A stretch of 38,399 nt of DNA from an uncultured Clostridia bacterium (GTDB taxonomy: Bacteria; Bacillota; Clostridia; UBA1381). The notes below the pieces were generated by a model. The model had not been told where the DNA came from. It saw only the letters and a list, made by a program, of their open reading frames with translations, and ran no database searches. The translations under genes and the position numbers were made by a program. Positions 8,616 to 15,815 of the stretch are shown here, in pieces (within the stretch, counting starts at the first letter, position 1; the number at the start of each line of letters is the position of its first letter). The DNA lies in the NCBI GenBank assembly GCA_910579415.1, contig CAJTUY010000018.1, forward strand, positions 1 to 38,399, written 5' to 3'.

Positions 8616-10973
8616 ATGAAACTGACAAATAAAAACATAAATGTAATTACAATGAAATATCCCTCGTCGTGGCATAAAGCCTTGTGGCGCGAGGGTTTGG
8701 TGAGCGGTAACGGAAAAATAGGCGCAAATGTGTACGGCGGCACAAAACGCGAAAGTGTGCTTATAAATCACAGTGCTTTATGGACGGGTACGGAATGTAA
8801 TCCTCTCCCTGATATAAGCAGAAGTCTGACAAAGACACGTCAAGCAATGGATAACAGAGATTTCAATACGGCAAATTGGATTTTAACAAATGCGCTTACA
8901 GAAAGCGGATATAACAATGAGCGCGGTTATCCGCTGCCACTTGCAGAACTTAATATGTCTTTTACAGGCTTTACAGGATTTTCTGATTATCTTCGCGCTG
9001 TCAATATGGAAACAGGCGAAGTAAGCTCGCAGTTTTTAGAAAAAGGTGTATGGATAAAAAAAGATTTATTCGTATCACGAAAAGACGATATGATAATTCT
9101 TAGAATACAAGCAGATAAACCTATCTTAAACGCAGTTTTTTCATTTAACACACCTGTATGCACTGATGAAAATAATAATACATACAGCTTTGTAAAAGAA
9201 CACGCGTCAGTAAAAACAAGCGGAAATATCATAATTTATAAATCACTCAACACTGATAATTCCCCATACGGCGCGGTGGCAAAAATCGAATGTGCAGACG
9301 GAATGACAAAAATCGGTAAGGATAGTATAGAGGTAGAAAATGCTGACGATATTCTTATAAAAATAAAGGTTTTTATAAATGAAAATCCGAATACGGACGG
9401 GATTATAAATGGAAGTTATGAATATTTCCTAAATCGCCATATTCCATTACACAGCAGGCTGTATCACAGTGCGGAGCTTAACCTGTTTGACAATAATAAT
9501 TTATCAAACGAGGAACTTATGCTGAACGCATACAGCGGAACATCACCAAATGAGCTTATAGAAAAAATATGGCGTTACGGACGGTATCTGTTTATATCGG
9601 GAAGCGCAAAAGACGCTCTGCCGTTTTCGATGTACGGCTTGTGGTGCGGAGATTACAATGCGATATGGAGCCATAATATGGCAAATGAAAATATACAGAT
9701 GATGTATTGGCATACGAATGTAGGAAATATGCAAGAATTAAGCAAGGCATTATTTGAGTATTATATAAATCATATGGACAGTTTCAAGGATTGCGCTAAA
9801 AAACTGTACGGCTGCAAAGGGATATTTATTCCTGCGGGAACAACGCCTAATATGCCGCTGCCGTGTCAGCTTGTACCGGTGATTATAAATTGGACAGGTG
9901 CGGCAGGCTGGATAGCCGGACATTTTTATAAGTATTATTCATATACAAAAGATAAAGAATATCTGCACAGTGTTATTTTGCCTTTTATGAAAGCGGCGGC
10001 AGATTTTTACGAGGATTTCATTGTGTATGATGAAAACGGACTGTTGAAAATTTATCCGAGCGTTTCGCCTGAAAACACGCCATTGAATTTCATACCAAAA
10101 GACAATGGCGATATGGCGCACCCTATGACAAGCGCGGTTAATTCCACTATGGATTTGGCGATAATCAAGGAATTGTTTACAAATTTAATCGAGTTATGCG
10201 TTGAGCACAATATATACGGTGAAAAACTCAAAATATGGGAAAACATCGTAAATTCAATTCCCGAATATGGTGTAAATAAAGACGGAGCCGTCAGGGAGTG
10301 GCAGAATGACAATTTTGAAGATAGATATTATCACAGGCATTTGTCGCATATATATCCTGTTTTTCCGGGTGATGAAATAACAACAAACGACGATATGGTA
10401 TCAGCATTTGAAAAGGCGGTTGATTTGAGAGATATTAGCGCACAAACAGGTTGGTCGCAGGCACATATGGCATCAATATATGCAAGATTTAATCGTGGCA
10501 ATGATGCGATGGACTGCTTAAATAATCTCGTAAGAAGCTGTATGCAGACTAATTTTTTCACGCTGCATAATGATTGGCGGCGAATGGATTTGTCTTTGGA
10601 AATGGACTCTGCCGCTCCTATTCAGCTTGACGCAAGTATGGGATATGTAAACGCGGTTCAGGAAATGATTTTGTATTCATCAAAGAAATTGATAAAACTG
10701 CTTCCGGCTCTTAGCGATAATATGCAGCACGGAAAAATTACAGGATGGAGATTTGAGGGCGGTATTATTGATATGGAATGGGATCTTGTAAATAGTAAAT
10801 TCAGGGCAGAATTAACGGCGGTACAGGATTTTAATAAAAAAATTGAGTTGCCTAATTTTTGCGTTAAAAACTTTGCATCAGACAATGCAAAGTTTAATAT
10901 TATAAACGGAAATACTGTCGAGATAGAATTAAAGAAAGGCAACAGTTTAAGTATATATACCGTCATTGAATAA
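8616..10973 (+). CDS. Glycoside hydrolase family 95 (alpha-L-fucosidase/galactosidase type), cytosolic
   Basis: A 785-residue GH95-type enzyme without a signal peptide. The N-terminal domain carries the family opening (WHKALWREGLVSGNGKIGANVYGG, then SALWTGTECNPLPD). The (alpha/alpha)6 domain begins near residue 300. Inverting-mechanism residues known from Bifidobacterium AfcA appear to be kept: the paired asparagines in NENIQMMYW (Asn357, Asn359), the acid in YPSVSPEN (Glu486) and the aspartate in IQLDASMG (Asp672). Most GH95 enzymes read IDGNFG at the last site, so this is a diverged subfamily. Family members cleave alpha-L-fucosyl or alpha-L-galactosyl residues. It follows the secreted DUF4450 gene by 80 nt and probably shares its transcript. 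AAGGAGG lies 5 nt before the start. Being cytosolic, it would act on imported oligosaccharides. Confidence 0.85.
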   Translation: MKLTNKNINVITMKYPSSWHKALWREGLVSGNGKIGANVYGGTKRESVLINHSALWTGTECNPLPDISRSLTKTRQAMDNRDFNTANWILTNALTESGYNNERGYPLPLAELNMSFTGFTGFSDYLRAVNMETGEVSSQFLEKGVWIKKDLFVSRKDDMIILRIQADKPILNAVFSFNTPVCTDENNNTYSFVKEHASVKTSGNIIIYKSLNTDNSPYGAVAKIECADGMTKIGKDSIEVENADDILIKIKVFINENPNTDGIINGSYEYFLNRHIPLHSRLYHSAELNLFDNNNLSNEELMLNAYSGTSPNELIEKIWRYGRYLFISGSAKDALPFSMYGLWCGDYNAIWSHNMANENIQMMYWHTNVGNMQELSKALFEYYINHMDSFKDCAKKLYGCKGIFIPAGTTPNMPLPCQLVPVIINWTGAAGWIAGHFYKYYSYTKDKEYLHSVILPFMKAAADFYEDFIVYDENGLLKIYPSVSPENTPLNFIPKDNGDMAHPMTSAVNSTMDLAIIKELFTNLIELCVEHNIYGEKLKIWENIVNSIPEYGVNKDGAVREWQNDNFEDRYYHRHLSHIYPVFPGDEITTNDDMVSAFEKAVDLRDISAQTGWSQAHMASIYARFNRGNDAMDCLNNLVRSCMQTNFFTLHNDWRRMDLSLEMDSAAPIQLDASMGYVNAVQEMILYSSKKLIKLLPALSDNMQHGKITGWRFEGGIIDMEWDLVNSKFRAELTAVQDFNKKIELPNFCVKNFASDNAKFNIINGNTVEIELKKGNSLSIYTVIE

Positions 10974-11112
10974 ATATTTTTAACATTCGAACGACAAACT
11001 GAAATAATTTCTATAAGGCTATTGAGAGTGTTCCAAGAGTAGATATAAGCTGATATGATGAGGACGATGAATAAAAACCTACATAAACCGCAAACAAATT
11101 TTCGTTTTGTTG

Positions 11113-11141
11113 TTGACTTTAACAGCAAAAAGAGTTATAAT
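11113..11141 (+). promoter_or_regulatory. Strong promoter without an obvious gene
   Basis: TTGACT (11113-11118) and TATAAT (11136-11141) are separated by exactly 17 bp, near the sigma-A consensus. The expected start of transcription is around 11148. No good coding frame follows; the first ATG (11144) lies before the transcription start. The gap from 10974 to here shows no gene and no clear terminator for GH95. Confidence 0.7.
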
Positions 11142-11147
11142 ATATGG

Positions 11148-11375
11148 CAAATGAAACTAAGCAAACGCAACAGGTTGTATGTCTGTGTTGTACTTAATAA
11201 AATGTTATGTATAACAGATGACAGTAGCAATATTATTCACTGCCGAACCTGTAAGACGGATATAAATGTGTGATTGAGTTATTAAGACGAAAACAGAATA
11301 TAGCTATATAAGCCACTAAGACCATAGAAGTCACTAAGGCACAATTAAGAGATTTTTCTTTTAGTTGTGCTTTTT
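11148..11375 (+). ncRNA. Candidate structured non-coding RNA, about 230 nt
   Basis: The span from a consensus promoter (11113-11141) to an intrinsic terminator (11339-11375). Inside, ACAGGTT (11170-11176) pairs with AACCTGT (11246-11252), and this closes over a small hairpin TGTTAT-GT-ATAACA (11203-11216). Direct repeats CACTAAG (about 11314-11320 and 11332-11338) lie before the terminator. The only frames are short and lack a ribosome binding site; one of them ends IIHCRTCKTDINV. It resembles no RNA family that I recognise. The ends are inferred from the two signals. Confidence 0.5.
11339..11375 (+). terminator. Intrinsic terminator of the candidate ncRNA
   Basis: Arms GCACAATTAA (11339-11348) and TTAGTTGTGC (11361-11370), 10 bp with one G.U pair, directly followed by TTTTT (11371-11375). 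Confidence 0.75.
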
Positions 11376-11432
11376 GATTTATATTAGCCAGATGATAAGG
11401 CTTAAAACAGTCAATTCGTAGAGAGCAGAACT

Positions 11433-11576
11433 ATGCTAAAAAATCTTAATACAAAAATAGGTGCAAGCATAAATGGCAATTACAGTCGAGTACTTAATAG
11501 GGTTGTAATTGATAAAGATGTTGTTGAAAATATATTCAAAGAACACAACAAACAAATTGCAAGCAACAGCATCTAA
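11433..11576 (+). CDS. Small ORF of unknown function, 47 residues
   Basis: ATG at 11433 opens 47 codons: MLKNLNTKIGASINGNYSRV, then LNRVVIDKDVVENIFKEHNK and QIASNSI. The composition is protein-like (helical, basic), but the ribosome binding site is weak (GAGAG at 11420-11424). It lies 71 nt upstream of another small ORF on the same strand. It could also be the remnant of a larger gene. No family is recognised. Confidence 0.35.
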   Translation: MLKNLNTKIGASINGNYSRVLNRVVIDKDVVENIFKEHNKQIASNSI

Positions 11577-11647
11577 ACAATTATATCATTGTTCTTGGAG
11601 AGGAACTCTAAAAACTACTACTTTTATTGTGTGAGGAGGCGATAATT

Positions 11648-11773
11648 ATGGCTGTTCACCATGGCGGAAAGGTTGGTAAAGCTGCAAAAACTTTAGTAAG
11701 CAAATTTTCTTCAAGAAAAGCAAAAAGCTCTGCAGGAAAAATGCTTGCTGAACACAAAGCAAAAAAGCATTAA
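11648..11773 (+). CDS. Small, very basic protein, 41 residues
   Basis: ATG at 11648 follows a strong GAGGAGG (11633-11639) by 8 nt and opens 41 codons: MAVHHGGKVGKAAKTLVSKF, then SSRKAKSSAGKMLAEHKAKK and a final His. Lys plus Arg make up about a third of the residues, with only one acidic residue and four histidines. There is no signal peptide or hydrophobic segment. The good ribosome binding site and the terminator after it (11823-11862) argue for a real gene. A nucleic-acid-binding or antimicrobial-like peptide would fit the composition, but I do not recognise a family. Confidence 0.65.
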   Translation: MAVHHGGKVGKAAKTLVSKFSSRKAKSSAGKMLAEHKAKKH

Positions 11774-11822
11774 AATGTACTTTCTCTAATATGCTTTTTA
11801 ACTCAACCATATTTAAAAGCGA

Positions 11823-11862
11823 AAAACTCCCGATACAGTATGTTACTGTAGTCGGGAGTTTT
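11823..11862. terminator. Bidirectional terminator between the small basic gene and mobC
   Basis: A near-perfect 18-bp stem: AAAACTCCCG plus TACAGTA pairs with TACTGTA plus CGGGAGTTTT around a TGT loop, with one internal mismatch. A-run and T-run ends suit termination on both strands, which the convergent flanking genes require. Confidence 0.85.
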
Positions 11863-11865
11863 GCT

Positions 11866-12171
11866 TTATAAACTTTTAATTTTTCGCCAAATATCACTCA
11901 TCATTTCATTTATTGCTATCACCTTTTCGCCGGATATGTATCTGTTGCCGTTGGCAATCCTTGCAATTTGGTTTATGTTAGTTCCGATGTGATTTAACTC
12001 TTTGTAAATTTTCAGCAATTCCTCTGTCGGAAGCGGTTTAATCTCACAGCTTTGAATTAGTTTTGTCAGTACCGCAGTTTTTGTAAGTCCTGATTTTTCT
12101 GCAAGTCTGTCAAGTTTGTGCTTGTCTTTATCGGACAGATAAAACTGTACCTTGTTATTTTTGTATCTCAT
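11866..12171 (-). CDS. mobC: MobC-like relaxosome accessory protein (module 1)
   Basis: A 101-residue protein of the MobC / plasmid mobilisation relaxosome family. A ribbon-helix-helix-like start (NKVQFYLSDKDKHKLDRLAEKSGLTKTAVLTKLI) is followed by the family signature LKIYKELNHIGTNINQIARIAN at residues about 68-89. MobC proteins bind oriT and help the relaxase open it. The relaxase gene that normally follows mobC is missing: downstream there is only a terminator and the small basic gene. G-rich oriT-like DNA lies directly upstream (12187-12240). This looks like a relaxase-less remnant, or an element that borrows a relaxase. AAAGGAATG precedes the start. Confidence 0.85.
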   Translation of the reverse strand: MRYKNNKVQFYLSDKDKHKLDRLAEKSGLTKTAVLTKLIQSCEIKPLPTEELLKIYKELNHIGTNINQIARIANGNRYISGEKVIAINEMMSDIWRKIKSL

Positions 12172-12186
12172 AAAATCATTCCTTTC

Positions 12187-12240
12187 GTTTGGGGGATTGG
12201 GGGCTTTGCCACCAACAATCGGGCATTTGGGAGTACAAAT
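12187..12240. other. Candidate origin of transfer next to mobC (module 1)
   Basis: Two GGGGG tracts 4 nt apart (GGGGGATTGGGGG), then CTTTGCCACC, lie just upstream of the mobC start. C/G-tract motifs at this position are usual for oriT next to mobC in mobilisable elements. No nic site can be assigned by eye. Confidence 0.35.
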
Positions 12241-12381
12241 GCTATGCTTGCAAGTACAAAAGCGGTTATTTATATATTTTAAAAGTTAAACTGCTTCAAA
12301 ATATAATTCTGATTGACAGCTTAACTAATATCATCTATCATCATTTTATATGTATTGATTTTATATGTTTTCGGTATGGAT

Positions 12382-12508
12382 GCAGTATTAAATTTACGGT
12401 ATATCAATACTGCTTTTTATAATAGACATATAACATTAAAAATTTCAATACTGAAATTTGAAATAATCAATATTATTGCAATATCGAAAGTATATATTTT
12501 CAATACCG
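12382..12508. repeat. Repeated TCAATACYG motif and palindromes upstream of mobC
   Basis: The motif TCAATAC(C/T)G occurs at 12404-12412, 12445-12453 and 12500-12508, all on the plus strand. The first belongs to a dyad GCAGTATT / AATACTGC (12382-12389, 12406-12413) followed by a T-run; the second is the centre of AAATTTCA-ATAC-TGAAATTT (12440-12459). The 12172-12553 gap between mobC and xis otherwise holds only the oriT-like DNA. These could be Xis or integrase binding sites. Confidence 0.45.
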
Positions 12509-12553
12509 CATAATTACCATATCATAAAAGTTCTCATAATTATCCTCCTTTCC

Positions 12554-12769
12554 TTATTCAACTCTACGGACATCATCGCGGTTTAACAGATTTTTTCCCT
12601 GATTGATACTTAGAAATCTTTCAAGTGCGTCAGTGCGAATGATATTCTTTCTCCCGACTTTAAGCACGGGCAATTTATTCCATTCGACTAACTTACGCAT
12701 AGTATTTCTACCAATACCTGTGTATTCTGCCGCTTCTTCAATAGTCATACCTATTTTGACATTCATCAT
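12554..12769 (-). CDS. xis: Excisionase-like HTH protein (module 1)
   Basis: A 71-residue protein with a MerR-like winged helix: IGMTIEEAAEYTGIGRNTMRKLVEWNKLPVLKVGRKNIIRTDALERFL, the pattern of the excisionase-type DNA-binding domain (HTH_17) found in Tn916-like elements. It would direct the integrase towards excision. It is transcribed leftward from a perfect promoter at 12818-12846, divergent from the repressor at 12947. AAAGGAGG precedes the start by about 8 nt. Small HTH proteins of this type can also be plain regulators, but the integrase nearby favours Xis. Confidence 0.8.
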   Translation of the reverse strand: MMNVKIGMTIEEAAEYTGIGRNTMRKLVEWNKLPVLKVGRKNIIRTDALERFLSINQGKNLLNRDDVRRVE

Positions 12770-12817
12770 AGTTGCTCCTCCTTTCTTATGTATTCAAAAT
12801 ACAACTTTTGTGTTATG

Positions 12818-12846
12818 ATTATATGCCTATTGTTACTATTTGTCAA
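12818..12846 (-). promoter_or_regulatory. Leftward promoter for xis
   Basis: On the minus strand TTGACA (12846-12841), a 17-bp spacer and TATAAT (12823-12818): a full sigma-A consensus. A promoter this strong needs a repressor, which the divergent 12947 gene probably supplies. Confidence 0.75.
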
Positions 12847-12886
12847 TATTAATCGCAACTTTTTATTAAATATTTTTAAATTTATG

Positions 12887-12915
12887 TTGCATTTAACAAC
12901 TTTATGTGCTATAAT
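12887..12915 (+). promoter_or_regulatory. Rightward promoter for the module 1 repressor
   Basis: TTGCAT (12887-12892), a 17-bp spacer and TATAAT (12910-12915). The motif ACAACTTT lies in this spacer (12896) and also just beyond the -10 box of the leftward promoter (12801), so one repressor could cover both. Confidence 0.65.
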
Positions 12916-12946
12916 ATTTATACAATAAATTTACAGGAGGTAAGAA

Positions 12947-13591
12947 ATGGAGGAAACAACAAATGTCTACACTGCACAACAAATAGGCACACGAATAAAA
13001 GAACGCCGTAAAGAATTAGGGATTTCTATGGAAACGCTTGGCAATGCGCTTGGAGTGAATAAATCCACCATTCAAAGATATGAAGCAAGAGGTATTGATT
13101 CTAAAAAGAATTATATTCTTATATCCATAGCTGACGCTCTTGATACAACAGTGGAATGGCTTACAGGATTAAGTGATGAAAGCGATTTTAATATTTCCAG
13201 TGTATGTAAATCAGAGCTTGATAAATATATCACAGCTTATATAGCTGAGTTAATTGAGAATGTACCTGCTCAAGAACATCAACAAATGCTGACAAGTATA
13301 CTCGGCTGTTTTATAGATATGTTCAGTATACTGAGTAATCATTTCGGAATAGCTATGAAGTCAATAGCTGATATAGAGAATGATATGGAATTAAAATCAT
13401 CTTTGACTAAATACGCACTTAATTCAGGCGATATTTCCGAAAAGGTATATCAGCAGGAAATGGAACAGCCTATTGAGGACTTTAAGCAAATGGCGGATTG
13501 TATGCTTCATATATTTGATAACGATGGAAAAAGCCATATAGCCCAAGTTTATGAAATCAGAAATACGACAAGACAGAATTTCAAAAAATAA
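12947..13591 (+). CDS. XRE-family repressor (module 1)
   Basis: A 214-residue regulator. Residues about 9-65 form a Cro/C1-type helix-turn-helix (IGTRIKERRKELGISMETLGNALGVNKSTIQRYEARG, then ISIADALDTTVEWLTG). The rest (about 75-214) is helical, with no peptidase dyad of the LexA/CI kind, so it is probably a dimerisation part. It is divergent from xis and upstream of the integrase, and likely keeps the element quiet. AGGAGG lies 7 nt before the start. The 203-bp gap to the integrase shows only a short ATTGT-GG-ACAAT palindrome near 13673. Confidence 0.85.
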   Translation: MEETTNVYTAQQIGTRIKERRKELGISMETLGNALGVNKSTIQRYEARGIDSKKNYILISIADALDTTVEWLTGLSDESDFNISSVCKSELDKYITAYIAELIENVPAQEHQQMLTSILGCFIDMFSILSNHFGIAMKSIADIENDMELKSSLTKYALNSGDISEKVYQQEMEQPIEDFKQMADCMLHIFDNDGKSHIAQVYEIRNTTRQNFKK

Positions 13592-13794
13592 CATCGTGGC
13601 TATTGCAAAAAGATAAATATTATGTTAATCTAAGTACACAACATATTGTTACAGTACCGATTGCCACGAGTCATTGTGGACAATAAGCGGCGCATATCAC
13701 CATTTATCAAGACTCGAAGCACAATAAGTACGACATCGACTTGCTAAATGTCAATATGCTTGCTTCTTCTCCACACTGAAAGAAAGGAGTTAAA

Positions 13795-15075
13795 ATGGCA
13801 AAAGGTTCAGTAAGAAAGAAAGGCAAAAAGTGGTATTACAGATTTTATGTTGAGGACGAAAGCGGAAACCTTGTTCAAAAGGAATTTGCAGGCACAGAAA
13901 GCAAGAGTGAAACACAGGCTATGCTTCGTAAGGCAATGGAGGATTATGAAAGTAAAAAATTCATTGCCGAGTCAAAGAATGTAACGCTCGGTGATTTGCT
14001 TGATATGTGGATTGAGGAGGAAGTTAAACCCGGCAATTTGAGTAACGGAACTGTTATGGCATATGAGGGAACGATAAGACGTATTAAACAGCACCCTATC
14101 GGGAAACGCAAGCTGAAAAGTATTACATCAGACCATCTTCAATCATATATGGACTTGTTGAGTTTTGGCGATAAAAACAACAAAGCTTTAAGCAAGGGAT
14201 ATATGCGATTATTTTCAGCAGTATTACAAGGCTCATTCAGGTTTGCGGTATTTCCCAAAAGATTGATTACATTCAATCCAATGCAGTATGTCATACGGCG
14301 TGAAAAGAAAGAGGAAGTCAACATCTTTGAAAATGATAATAATGGAAGTGAAACACAAACAATTACTCACAATCAATACTTAAAGCTGACAGAATATCTC
14401 AAAGATAAAAACAATCCTGCATTACTTCCCTTACAGATAGCATATTATACGGGTTTGCGAATTGGTGAAGTATGCGGCTTAACTTGGCAGGATATTAACC
14501 TTGATGAACAATATCTGACAGTAAGGCGAAGTATGCGATATAACGGTGAACGACATAAGACAGAAATCGGAGTTACAAAGCGTAACAAAATCCGTACCGT
14601 TGACATTTGCGATACTCTGACTGTTATTCTTCGTAAAGCAAAGACGGAGCAAATGAAAAACCGATTGAAGTACGGAAACTTGTATAGCTTAAACTATTAC
14701 AAAACCGTCAAGGAAAAAGACCGTACATATTATGAAGTTTATGCTTTGCCTATGACAGAAGAAAAGCCGGAGGATTACAAAGAAATTGGCTTTGTATGTA
14801 CTCACGCAGATGGGGTGTTTGAATCAACAAGTGCAGTTGGTCAAATGTGTAGGACAGCGAGAAAGAAGGTAAAAGGCTTAGAGAACTTTCATTTCCATTT
14901 GCTCAGGCACACGTTCACGAGCAACCTGTTGTCAAACGGTGCAGCACCAAAAGATGTGCAGGAACTTCTCGGACACGCTGACGTAAGTACCACTATGAAC
15001 ATTTACGCACACTCAACAAGAGAATCAAAACACAATTCCACAAAACTGCTTGATAAAGTAGTCGGTGGAAACTAA
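13795..15075 (+). CDS. int: Tyrosine integrase of module 1
   Basis: A 426-residue integrase of the Tn916-like group. The N-terminal arm-binding domain (1-60: SVRKKGKKWYYRFYVEDESG) is followed by a SAM-like core-binding domain (about 65-165) and the catalytic domain (about 190-420). The catalytic residues are present: Arg222 (TGLRIGEV), His368 and Arg371 (HFHLLRHTF), His394 (LLGHAD) and Tyr404 (MNIYAH). It catalyses excision and integration of the element. AAAGGAG lies about 7 nt before the start. Directly downstream lie TAAGGG repeats (15104-15126) that could be its arm sites and a possible core site beyond them, so the right end of module 1 should be near 15.1-15.2 kb. Confidence 0.95.
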   Translation: MAKGSVRKKGKKWYYRFYVEDESGNLVQKEFAGTESKSETQAMLRKAMEDYESKKFIAESKNVTLGDLLDMWIEEEVKPGNLSNGTVMAYEGTIRRIKQHPIGKRKLKSITSDHLQSYMDLLSFGDKNNKALSKGYMRLFSAVLQGSFRFAVFPKRLITFNPMQYVIRREKKEEVNIFENDNNGSETQTITHNQYLKLTEYLKDKNNPALLPLQIAYYTGLRIGEVCGLTWQDINLDEQYLTVRRSMRYNGERHKTEIGVTKRNKIRTVDICDTLTVILRKAKTEQMKNRLKYGNLYSLNYYKTVKEKDRTYYEVYALPMTEEKPEDYKEIGFVCTHADGVFESTSAVGQMCRTARKKVKGLENFHFHLLRHTFTSNLLSNGAAPKDVQELLGHADVSTTMNIYAHSTRESKHNSTKLLDKVVGGN

Positions 15076-15084
15076 ACAAAAAAA

Positions 15085-15126
15085 CTTTCCCTTATTTTTG
15101 ATCATAAGGGCAAAAGTAAGGGAAAG
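15085..15126. repeat. Inverted and direct TAAGGG repeats, candidate right att arm
   Basis: CTTTCCCTTA (15085-15094) and TAAGGGAAAG (15117-15126) are perfect 10-bp inverted arms, with another TAAGGG at 15105-15110. The copies at 15105 and 15117 are 12 bp apart, as in the matching left site at 803-825. The location right after int fits an attachment site. Beyond it are GGTATG-AA-CATACC (15141-15154) and CCTTA...TGAGG (15159-15175), which could be the core. Confidence 0.5.
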
Positions 15127-15192
15127 GTAATAGATTAAACGGTATGAACATACCAAAACCTTAGTGTTTATGAGGAAAATTTAAAATTATTA

Positions 15193-15212
15193 AGATAAAT
15201 CAGAATTTATCT
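15193..15212 (-). terminator. Weak terminator after the 15212 gene
   Basis: Perfect 8-bp arms AGATAAAT (15193-15200) and ATTTATCT (15205-15212) with a 4-nt loop, right at the stop codon of the minus-strand gene and followed on that strand by a T-rich stretch. Confidence 0.45.
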
Positions 15213-15781
15213 CATTCGGAAAATAAAATATATTTTTGATGTTCTTTCCATTTATCTGCTGATAAAACCGTAAAATCAGATAACTGAACATTTCCATCTT
15301 TATCTTCTGTATATCCCCACGAAAAACCTGCCAAAAAAACTAATTGGCTATCATTCATTCTGGACGGCATATCGACCAAATAGGTATAGGCGCGCCAATC
15401 AAGTTTTTCACTATCTCCTAAGTTATTACAGGGAGCGTCAAAAAATTCTGCGGGATATCCATACGCAAAATAAGGATTTTTACAAGATCTCATTTCTTCG
15501 GTAATGTCCAAGTCAAATGAAACAGTAGTTGGCTTCTCCGCTTTTATATCGGCATAATCTCTGCGTTCAACAACCTGCATCCAACCGCAATATCTTTCAT
15601 ATCCATGCAAATCAAGATTTTCAAAATAAGCATGCAGCATAGGATAACCAATACAATTGTTTACATCAAACGGTAATGTTAATGCATTAAATCCCGATTC
15701 CTGAGTGCTTGTTATTTTTTGATAATCTATGCATACTTTATTGTTTTTTCCTCTCAAGTTAAAAATAATTGTATATTTCAT
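15212..15781 (-). CDS. Conserved-looking hypothetical protein
   Basis: A 189-residue cytosolic protein. It opens with a beta hairpin (MKYTIIFNLRGKNNKVCIDY) and continues with aromatic-rich stretches (YERYCGWMQVV, WRAYTYLVDMPSR, VFLAGFSWGYTEDKDGN) ending in LSADKWKEHQKYILF. There is no signal peptide, membrane segment or catalytic motif that I can name. It is the last gene of a same-strand run from 20859 leftward, 34 bp after the FMN-binding protein. The start is the only ATG, preceded by AGGGAG. Function unknown. Confidence 0.7.
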   Translation of the reverse strand: MKYTIIFNLRGKNNKVCIDYQKITSTQESGFNALTLPFDVNNCIGYPMLHAYFENLDLHGYERYCGWMQVVERRDYADIKAEKPTTVSFDLDITEEMRSCKNPYFAYGYPAEFFDAPCNNLGDSEKLDWRAYTYLVDMPSRMNDSQLVFLAGFSWGYTEDKDGNVQLSDFTVLSADKWKEHQKYILFSE

Positions 15782-15815
15782 TATTTAAACTCCCTATTGA
15801 CTATAATTTATCCTC

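Noticed and set aside
11049..11080. Hammerhead-like stretch CTGATATGATGAGG
   Set aside because: The conserved core order (CTGATGA then GAAA with closing stems) cannot be formed; only superficial similarity.
11055..11273. 72-residue plus-strand frame across the ncRNA candidate
   Set aside because: It begins upstream of the consensus promoter, has no ribosome binding site, and its N-terminal part has no protein-like pattern.
718..15175. CCTCATAAATAAAGG at the left and CCTTA...TGAGG at the right as the two att cores of module 1
   Set aside because: They are similar only in inverted orientation and differ in length; excision needs direct core repeats. Only the arm-type repeats are kept as a clue.
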